Positions 1 to 5,464 of a DNA stretch of 23,696 bases are shown one piece after another. The translations under genes and the position numbers were made by a program. This DNA is from Alistipes sp. CAG:435. Its GTDB lineage: Bacteria > Bacteroidota > Bacteroidia > Bacteroidales > UBA932. The stretch lies in NCBI GenBank assembly GCA_000433355.1, contig FR893151.1:1-23696 (forward strand), written 5' to 3'. The notes under the pieces are model-generated. The model was not told the origin of the DNA, ran no database searches, and was given only the letters and a program-made list of their open reading frames with translations. Every line of letters begins with the position of its first letter. Position 1 is the first letter of the stretch.

Positions 1-2598
1 CTACTCAGCGGCGATCGGGCGGAATTTGGTTTTCCATTGGCTCCAGCCGGAAGCTGTGCGGTATTTTTCCAATGAAGCTGCCGGAACTCGGATCACATCA
101 GCATATTCACCCAGATAAATATCATCCATAACAGGGGGATCCTCCGCCAAGATATTGACTGCCTTCATCGACTCACAACCCTTGAAAGCATCCTCCTCTA
201 TCCGGACAACTCCCGCAGGGAGGGTCAACTGCCTGAACGCACAGTTCATAAAGGCCATTTTACCAATCTCCGTCAAAGCTTCGGGAAGCGAGGTGAACTC
301 CAAAGAGACACAGCCCGCAAACGCCTCTTCGTCAATTTTTGTAATCCCCGCCGGAAGGCTCTTCAGCTTCAGATTCCCGCAGCGGTTGAACGCTCTGAGC
401 TCAATAGTGGTCAACCCTGACGGAAGTTCAGTCAAGGCAAGTGTCTCACACTCCTCAAAAGCCTGGAGGCCAATAAACGTCAAACCGTCAGGAAGCTTCT
501 TGAGATTCAATTTAGTTATACATCTGAATGCGCTCGGGCCTATAGAGACCAAACCGTCCGGCAACTCTTCAGGAAGCACCCCATTGCTTCCCTCAAAGGT
601 TCCTGTCTCAATAGAAGTCAAAAGAGGAGGAAGTTTGGTCAAGTTCACGTTATCACAATGAGAAAAAGCATAAGCGCCTATCGACCTCAACGTCTCTGGA
701 AGCGAATTCAATCTTATGTTTCCACAACCGGCAAACGCACTATGCCCTATGTCTTCGAGACCATCAGGCAGCTGTGTCAGACACAAGTTGGGACAGCCTG
801 AGAACGCACTGCTCCCTATTCGGATCACCTTGGCAGGCAATTTAAAATCAATCAGGTACTTACAGCCAGAGAATCCATCGTTCGGGACAGCTGTAAGTCC
901 TGTGAAAAATTCAAACTCTTTGAATGAACGGATGTCTGTACTGCGAGAGAAAACACTTCCGATTGTCCTGACATCCGCAGCCTCCTCATATGACAATTCG
1001 CCATCGCCATCCTTGTCCCAATTAGAAACGCAAATCGCCTTGACAGCGGAATCCTCAAACTGAATCTTATTTCCGTCAGGAACCGGAGGTTCCGGCGTGT
1101 CGTCATCAGACAAGGCTCTGTATTTACCCTTCCATTTACTCCAGTTAGCGGCGGATTCATATTTCGGGATAGATTGTTCCGGCACATAAATAGCCTCTGC
1201 CCTATTTCCAAGATAGGTGTCCAACATTTTCGGTGGCTCTGATGCGTAAATCTTGACGACGGAAGGATAACAGCCATAAAAGGCATCGGTACCAATATGA
1301 TCGACACTTGCCGGAATCGAGAGGCTCTTTATTCCGCAATTTTTAAACGCACCATCACCGATTGTAAAAAGGCCATCCGGCAACTCTGTAATATTCAGAA
1401 GATAGCAATTCTCGAACGCATTATTGCCGATTTCCCTAAGGCCGGAAGGCAACTCAGTCGCAGCCAGATGCCAGCAATTCCGGAACGTGTTCTCACCGAT
1501 CCTAACCAGATAATCAGGCAGTTTTGTCCAAGACAAAGCCTCGCAGCCATCGAAAGCACCTTCCCCTATCTCTGACACTCCTGACGGAATGCTCTTTGGA
1601 TTGAAATTCTTTATCCCACCAAACGTACTTGCACCTATCATCTTTAACGAAGCGGGAAGGTCCTCGGGAAGGACACCTTGCTTACCCGCAAAAACAGCCG
1701 AGCCTATTGATATGAGGTTGGACGGCAACTCAGTCAATTCAATGTTGTCCGCTCCGGCAAAGGCATACCACCCAATAGTCTCAAGACCATCAGGCAAAGA
1801 TGTAAATCTCACATTCTTACACTGATGGAACGCCCATTCGCCCATTTGAGTCAGATTCTTAGGAAGACCGGTCAGTTTCAACTCCCAGCATTCACTGAAG
1901 CCGCTGGCTGAAATCTTAAGAATACTGTCGGGCAATTTGATTTCGGACAACTTATGGCACAAGGCAAAAGAACAGACACGCAGGTTGGTGAAATATGCCA
2001 ACTCGTTGAACGACACAATGTCTGAGCTTTCAAAAACGCGACCTAAATCCATCACATCAGCCGCCTCAGCCACAGACAACTCGCCATCACCATTCCGATC
2101 CCAATTGGCGACACAAAGAGCCTTCACGGCAGGATCCTTGAACTGAATGATCCCTTCTGCCGGAGGGTCAGGATCAACAGGCGGATCAGGATCAACAGGC
2201 GGATCAGGTTCAATTAGCTTGTCTCCCGTCTGAACCGTCAACAAAGAGGAGACCTGCTCGTCGCGTCCGTTACCTACCCAAACCTTATAAAAATAGGAGG
2301 TGGAATATTCAAGATTCTCTATTGTCAATGAATATCCCAACCCGTCTGGCCGGCTCACTTTGTGCCTTTCCATCATAGACTCATCAGTCCCGAAATAAAA
2401 TCCATATTCAATGGCGGCGGCCATGTCTTCCTCGGTCTTGAACTTCGCCGTGAGTGTGACCTGGAGATCCTGCACCTGCGCGGTTGCCGATGGCAGGACA
2501 GGTGCCCTCAATCCTGCCGGCACACTTCTCTCCTCGCAGCCGGCCAAAAGAACAGCCGCAACGAGAATCACTTTATTGAATATTCGAAACAAGTTCAT
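1..2598 (-). CDS. BspA-like leucine-rich-repeat surface lipoprotein
   Basis: Probable exported lipoprotein of about 865 residues. The N-terminus (MNLFRIFNKVILVAAVLLAGC) is a signal peptide with lipobox LAGC, lipidated Cys at residue 21. A fibronectin-like domain covers about residues 35-125, then a Pro/Asp linker (DPPVDP repeats, encoded by an 18-bp tandem repeat at 2171-2206). Two homologous modules follow. Each begins with an EF-hand-like calcium loop (NWDRNGDGELS near 165; NWDKDGDGELS near 525) and continues with LRR_5/BspA repeats of the form LPxxLxxIGxxAFxxC. Such proteins often mediate adhesion to host or matrix ligands; the ligand here is unknown. An upstream in-frame ATG at 2622 overlaps a TAnnTTTG promoter box, so I chose the ATG at 2598, which directly opens the signal peptide. 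The stop is TAG at 1-3. The repeat body has almost none of the GAATAT motif common elsewhere. Confidence 0.92.
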   Translation of the reverse strand: MNLFRIFNKVILVAAVLLAGCEERSVPAGLRAPVLPSATAQVQDLQVTLTAKFKTEEDMAAAIEYGFYFGTDESMMERHKVSRPDGLGYSLTIENLEYSTSYFYKVWVGNGRDEQVSSLLTVQTGDKLIEPDPPVDPDPPVDPDPPAEGIIQFKDPAVKALCVANWDRNGDGELSVAEAADVMDLGRVFESSDIVSFNELAYFTNLRVCSFALCHKLSEIKLPDSILKISASGFSECWELKLTGLPKNLTQMGEWAFHQCKNVRFTSLPDGLETIGWYAFAGADNIELTELPSNLISIGSAVFAGKQGVLPEDLPASLKMIGASTFGGIKNFNPKSIPSGVSEIGEGAFDGCEALSWTKLPDYLVRIGENTFRNCWHLAATELPSGLREIGNNAFENCYLLNITELPDGLFTIGDGAFKNCGIKSLSIPASVDHIGTDAFYGCYPSVVKIYASEPPKMLDTYLGNRAEAIYVPEQSIPKYESAANWSKWKGKYRALSDDDTPEPPVPDGNKIQFEDSAVKAICVSNWDKDGDGELSYEEAADVRTIGSVFSRSTDIRSFKEFEFFTGLTAVPNDGFSGCKYLIDFKLPAKVIRIGSSAFSGCPNLCLTQLPDGLEDIGHSAFAGCGNIRLNSLPETLRSIGAYAFSHCDNVNLTKLPPLLTSIETGTFEGSNGVLPEELPDGLVSIGPSAFRCITKLNLKKLPDGLTFIGLQAFEECETLALTELPSGLTTIELRAFNRCGNLKLKSLPAGITKIDEEAFAGCVSLEFTSLPEALTEIGKMAFMNCAFRQLTLPAGVVRIEEDAFKGCESMKAVNILAEDPPVMDDIYLGEYADVIRVPAASLEKYRTASGWSQWKTKFRPIAAE

Positions 2599-2621
2599 CC
2601 TTAATTGGTCACGTTTCCGCA

Positions 2622-2629
2622 CAAACTTA
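2622..2629 (-). promoter_or_regulatory. Probable -7 promoter box for the BspA-like gene
   Basis: Minus-strand TAAGTTTG matches the Bacteroidota -7 consensus TAnnTTTG. It places the transcript start near 2615, about 17 nt upstream of the ATG at 2598, and rules against the ATG at 2622. The -33 region is weak. Confidence 0.55.
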
Positions 2630-2722
2630 CAAAAATTCCTCGGTTTTTAACACCGGACAGACAAGAAATGTTCTCATCGAAACAAAACGCCGCCCCTTTG
2701 GGCCACGAATGCGACCGGAATT

Positions 2723-2826
2723 GTCGCCCAAGGGTGCCGCCCGGCACTCACAGGCGACAGAAAGGGGCATAAACGTCGCCCAAGGGTGTCGCCCGGCACT
2801 CACAGGCGACAGAAAGGGGCATAAAC
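2723..2826. repeat. 52-bp palindromic tandem repeat, two units
   Basis: Units 2723-2774 and 2775-2826 differ at one base (gggtgCcgcc versus gggtgTcgcc). Each unit contains nested inverted repeats: outer GTCGCC/GGCGAC and inner GTGCCG/CGGCAC. The single difference keeps a G-U pair if the plus strand is transcribed. The repeat lies between the 3' end of the sirtuin gene and the BspA promoter. The rest of 2630-2939 has no convincing gene; a further hairpin is at 2869-2897. Confidence 0.85.
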
Positions 2827-2868
2827 ATCGCTTATTGGCGCAGCCCTCTCCGCAGGTGACGACTGTGG

Positions 2869-2897
2869 CCGGAAGCACCGCCTATGAGGCGTGCCGG
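2869..2897. other. GC-rich hairpin without T-tract
   Basis: A stem CCG..GCA.CGCCT closes on AGGCG.TGC.CGG around an ATG loop. No run of T follows on either strand, so I do not call it an intrinsic terminator, though it could protect or end the minus-strand sirtuin transcript. Confidence 0.45.
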
Positions 2898-2939
2898 ATG
2901 CGCCACTGACTCTGGTGAAAATATGCCTTCTTGAAAAAC

Positions 2940-3653
2940 CTACTGTCCGAGCATTCGGCGGAAGGTCTCCATGCCTTTGGTGGCGACTTGGCGGATCTGG
3001 GTGATGCGAGGGTCGGCGATGGCCACATCCTCGGGGTCGATCAGGTAGATCGGAATGCCGTTCGGGGCATAGCGGTAAAGGCCGGCGGCGGGGTAGACAT
3101 TCAAAGATGTGCCGACGATCAACATTATGTCGGCGGCGGAGACGATGTCGATAGCCTTCTCGATGTTCGGGACGGCCTCCCCGAAGAAAACGATGTGCGG
3201 ACGCAGCTGGCTGCCGTTCGGAGCCTTGTCCCCCAGATGAACCTCATCGTAACCGATGTCAATCACCTCCTCCTCTGAATATGTCCGGTCATATTCACCG
3301 TCCTCGGGCCGAACCTTCGTCGCCTCGCCGTGGAGGTGCAGGACCTTCGTGCTGCCGGCCCTTTCGTGCAGATTGTCAACGTTCTGGGTGATGACCGTCA
3401 CTGAATATTCCTTCTCCAGATCAGCGATGGCGTAATGCGCGGCGTTCGGTTTCACCTCGCTGAGCCTCTTGCGCAGACCGTTGTAGAAATTCAGAACCAG
3501 TTCCCGGTTGCGGTACCAGCCCTGGATTGAAGCGACCTCTTCGGGATCATATTCACCCCACAGGCCGTTGTTGCCCCTGAATGTGCTGAGTCCGCTCTCG
3601 GCGCTCACTCCGGCGCCCGTCAGAACGGCGATTTTCTTTTTCGCTGAGTTCAT
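2940..3653 (-). CDS. cobB: Sir2-family NAD-dependent protein deacylase (CobB-like)
   Basis: Sirtuin of 237 residues, expected to remove acyl groups from protein lysines using NAD+ in the cytoplasm. Visible motifs: NAD-binding GAGVSAESGLSTFRG (13-27), TQNVDNLHERAG (89-100), LHGE with the presumed catalytic His108, FFGE, and GTSLNVYPAAG. No CxxC pairs are present, so it lacks the structural zinc site, as I recall for other Bacteroidales members of this class. The class III Tyr-x-x-Arg acyl-selectivity motif reads Tyr57-Asn-Gly-Leu60, so the usual Arg is Leu, followed by Arg61. It lies 53 bp downstream of the ATPase gene on the same strand and is probably co-transcribed. Unusually for this phylum, a strong Shine-Dalgarno sequence precedes it. 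Confidence 0.93.
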   Translation of the reverse strand: MNSAKKKIAVLTGAGVSAESGLSTFRGNNGLWGEYDPEEVASIQGWYRNRELVLNFYNGLRKRLSEVKPNAAHYAIADLEKEYSVTVITQNVDNLHERAGSTKVLHLHGEATKVRPEDGEYDRTYSEEEVIDIGYDEVHLGDKAPNGSQLRPHIVFFGEAVPNIEKAIDIVSAADIMLIVGTSLNVYPAAGLYRYAPNGIPIYLIDPEDVAIADPRITQIRQVATKGMETFRRMLGQ

Positions 3654-3660
3654 ATATTCA

Positions 3661-3669
3661 TCCTCCTTT
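3661..3669 (-). promoter_or_regulatory. Strong Shine-Dalgarno before the sirtuin gene
   Basis: Minus-strand AAAGGAGGA lies 7 nt upstream of the ATG at 3653, an optimal position. Most other genes in the window have no comparable site, so this one may respond to the state of the ribosomal anti-SD. Confidence 0.75.
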
Positions 3670-3706
3670 GAAAGGTTGCGCGCGGCCGCGACCGCATATT
3701 CGTAAA

Positions 3707-4864
3707 TTATTGATTCTTTTTGAAATAGTAGTTCCTGAGCCAGTACTCGAACAAGGGGTCGAGAATCACCGGTTTCGCATCCTCGCCGACAAAAGTCAGA
3801 ATCTCCTTCTTCATCAGAGCGTCCTTCAGGCGGCGCACATTGGCGGACGAGTTGAGGGAATATTTCCGGATCACCTCAGCCGTGCTGAACTTCGAATAGC
3901 CGTCGATGATCGCCTTCAGCAGGCTCACCTGGAAGGTGGTGAGGTCGTTCATCATCGAGATGAAGCGGCCTCTGTTTATCGCCATCACGGTCGCAAGGGC
4001 CTCCAGCAGGACAGGCTCCATTATGTAGCCTTTGGACAGCGAGTCGCAGACAGAGGTGAAGTGATTGATGTAGAAAAGATTGCACTTGAAGAGGCGGCAC
4101 GCTCCGCTGATCAGGTCCCTGTCGATGACCTTACCGCTGGCGAGGAATCCCTTGATGATGTGCTCGACAATCTCCCTCTCATCCACCCTGCTCAGTTTCA
4201 AGCGGGTAGCCCTGCGGTAGAAGAAATGCCTCTTTATGAATATGTCCTCCATCGCATTGACCTGCGAGCCTATGAATATATAGGAGAAGATTCTCAGTCC
4301 TTCAGCCTTGGCCTCGTCCATCACTTCCTCCATCAGTTTGAAGATCCGCTCGCCGTCATCGGCCAGATCCAGATTCTGGAACTCGTCGATGATCATAAAC
4401 GTTTTCTCTCCCCTCTCGGCCGCAAGGACGTAAGGCAGTCTGAGGACGGACTTGAGATCCTTGTCGTCCAGATCCCAGTTCGTGGAGAGGATTATGTCCC
4501 TATCCGAGAACGCTTTGCGGTCAAAGACCCAGTGCGTGCCTTCCATATAGGCAGTGACTATCTTTTCATACTCGTCGGGGGTGGATGCCACCAGCCTTAT
4601 GACAGCGGCTCCCAGCCTCTTTACAAAAGACTCGCCTTCCCTGATGTCCAACGCTGTCATCTCCCCCACCGTGAACCTATCCCCGTTCACTTTCATCTTG
4701 GTGAAAACCTGATGGACAAGAGATTTCTTTCCTGCGCCGAACGGCTCCCAGACGACCACATTCTCACTCTGTGTCAAAAGGTTACCAAGGATGGCGCAAT
4801 CTTCCTTACGGCCAATGAAATGCTGGCCGGTAACGTATCTATTGTACAAAAACGGGCTATCCAT
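3707..4864 (-). CDS. AAA-type ATPase with C-terminal winged-helix-like domain
   Basis: Cytoplasmic ATPase of 385 residues, related to the archaeal-type/AAA_14-like ATPases common in Bacteroidales. The N-terminal FIGRKEDCAILGNLL (16-30) is the usual 'GR..E...L' entry motif. Walker A is degenerate (EPFGAGKKSLV, 40-50): Lys follows the GK where Ser/Thr is normal, then Ser. Walker B is FMIIDEFQNL (156-165) and a sensor-1-like FIGSQ lies at 197-201. The C-terminal part (from about 300) looks like a helix-turn-helix and ends with DPLFEYWLRNYYF, a signature of this family. No nuclease domain is visible. The function is unknown. It is divergent from rpsU with overlapping promoters and is upstream of the sirtuin gene on the same strand. 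Confidence 0.85.
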   Translation of the reverse strand: MDSPFLYNRYVTGQHFIGRKEDCAILGNLLTQSENVVVWEPFGAGKKSLVHQVFTKMKVNGDRFTVGEMTALDIREGESFVKRLGAAVIRLVASTPDEYEKIVTAYMEGTHWVFDRKAFSDRDIILSTNWDLDDKDLKSVLRLPYVLAAERGEKTFMIIDEFQNLDLADDGERIFKLMEEVMDEAKAEGLRIFSYIFIGSQVNAMEDIFIKRHFFYRRATRLKLSRVDEREIVEHIIKGFLASGKVIDRDLISGACRLFKCNLFYINHFTSVCDSLSKGYIMEPVLLEALATVMAINRGRFISMMNDLTTFQVSLLKAIIDGYSKFSTAEVIRKYSLNSSANVRRLKDALMKKEILTFVGEDAKPVILDPLFEYWLRNYYFKKNQ

Positions 4865-4881
4865 CGAAATAACATTTTTGT

Positions 4882-4914
4882 TTTGACAAAATTAACATTT
4901 TTTTCCTATCTTTG
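4882..4914 (+). promoter_or_regulatory. rpsU promoter (TTTG-N21-TATCTTTG)
   Basis: TTTG at 4882-4885 and TATCTTTG at 4907-4914 match the Bacteroidota -33/-7 consensus. The implied leader is about 85 nt. It contains direct repeats TTTAGAGA (4922-4929, 4974-4981) around a CTTGG/CCAAG stem (4933-4937, 4969-4973). Confidence 0.75.
4887..4894 (-). promoter_or_regulatory. Probable -7 box for the ATPase gene
   Basis: Minus-strand TAATTTTG fits TAnnTTTG and would start transcription near 4882, about 18 nt before the ATG. No clear -33 element is seen. It is interleaved with the divergent rpsU promoter. Confidence 0.45.
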
Positions 4915-4985
4915 CACCCGCTTTAGAGAGCGCTTGGAAATTTTATGACGGAAAATGTCTTGATATTCCCAAGTTTAGAGAAAAA

Positions 4986-4995
4986 AAGGAGGTGG
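4986..4995 (+). promoter_or_regulatory. Near-perfect Shine-Dalgarno of rpsU
   Basis: AAGGAGGTGG matches the complement of the 16S rRNA 3' end over at least nine bases and sits 10-13 nt before the ATG at 5006. In Flavobacterium johnsoniae, bS21 helps hide the anti-SD, and an SD on rpsU allows autogenous control; this site fits that model. Confidence 0.85.
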
Positions 4996-5005
4996 TAACA
5001 GCATT

Positions 5006-5200
5006 ATGATCATAGTTCCTATCAAGGAAGGCGAGAACATCGAAAGGGCTCTGAAGAAATTCAAGAGAAAATTCGAGAAGACCGGTGCCATCCGTGAGCT
5101 TCGCGCCCGCAAGAACTTCGAGAAGCCTTCTGTAAAGAGAAGAGCCGCGAAGATGAAGGCCATCTACGTTCAGCACCTCCAGCTGCTCGACGAGCAGTAA
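5006..5200 (+). CDS. rpsU: 30S ribosomal protein bS21
   Basis: Small basic protein of 64 residues, full length for bS21. It starts MIIVPIKEGENIERALKKFKRKFEKTG and continues with the conserved helix RELRARKNFEKPSVKRR. It joins the small-subunit platform near the 16S rRNA 3' end. In Bacteroidota, work on Flavobacterium johnsoniae shows that bS21 together with bS6 and bS18 sequesters the anti-SD, explaining why most genes here lack SD sites. The gene has its own promoter, an unusually strong SD and a terminator, so it is probably monocistronic with translational feedback control (inference). Confidence 0.97.
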   Translation: MIIVPIKEGENIERALKKFKRKFEKTGAIRELRARKNFEKPSVKRRAAKMKAIYVQHLQLLDEQ

Positions 5201-5224
5201 TCAAGACTGACACAGACAATCATG

Positions 5225-5252
5225 ACCGGATCGCGCCCAGCGGTCCGGTTTT
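5225..5252 (+). terminator. Intrinsic terminator of rpsU
   Basis: A stem ACCGGA.CGC / GCG.TCCGGT with a short loop, followed by TTTT. It begins 25 nt after the rpsU stop. Confidence 0.85.
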
Positions 5253-5259
5253 CGTATTC

Positions 5260-5418
5260 AGTAAACGTTAAAAAATAAGTTGGTAAAGTTTTGGCCGCGT
5301 TTTCGAAGATAGATTTCTTTTTGAAGAAGGAGTGTACCGGTGGCACATGGCCGATGAGAAAAAACCGCCAGACCGAAAAGACAATCAAAGATTACCAACT
5401 AATTTATTAACGCTTACT
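5260..5418 (+). repeat. Dispersed element copy A with terminal inverted repeats
   Basis: The ends are 27-bp inverted repeats (5260-5286 and 5392-5418) matching at 24 positions, with inner part AGTTGGTAA/TTACCAACT. A related copy B lies at 16774-16920 in the same orientation. A 47-bp central block (5312-5358 versus 16819-16865) is identical at 39 positions, including a perfect 20-bp core ending in TTTTTGAAGAAGGA, and all eight differences are transitions. No ORF is inside. It could be a MITE-like repeat or a cis-regulatory element; it ends 46 nt before the AsmA-like start codon. Confidence 0.8.
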
Positions 5419-5450
5419 TATCAGCAGTACTGAATCCGGCTAATTATAGC

Positions 5451-5458
5451 TATATTTG
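5451..5458 (+). promoter_or_regulatory. Probable -7 box for the AsmA-like gene
   Basis: TATATTTG matches TAnnTTTG only 6 nt before the ATG at 5465, implying a very short or absent 5' leader. The -33 region is poor. Confidence 0.5.
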
Positions 5459-5464
5459 TAGATT

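Noticed and set aside
2723..2826. CRISPR array
   Set aside because: Only two adjacent units without spacers and no cas genes.
2627..2878. 83-codon minus-strand ORF upstream of the BspA gene
   Set aside because: It is a translation of the 52-bp repeat and overlaps the promoter; no independent coding signal.
3668..4948. 426-codon open frame on the plus strand
   Set aside because: It lies antisense to the ATPase gene, has no recognisable motifs, and its translation is the usual by-product of the codon bias of the real gene.
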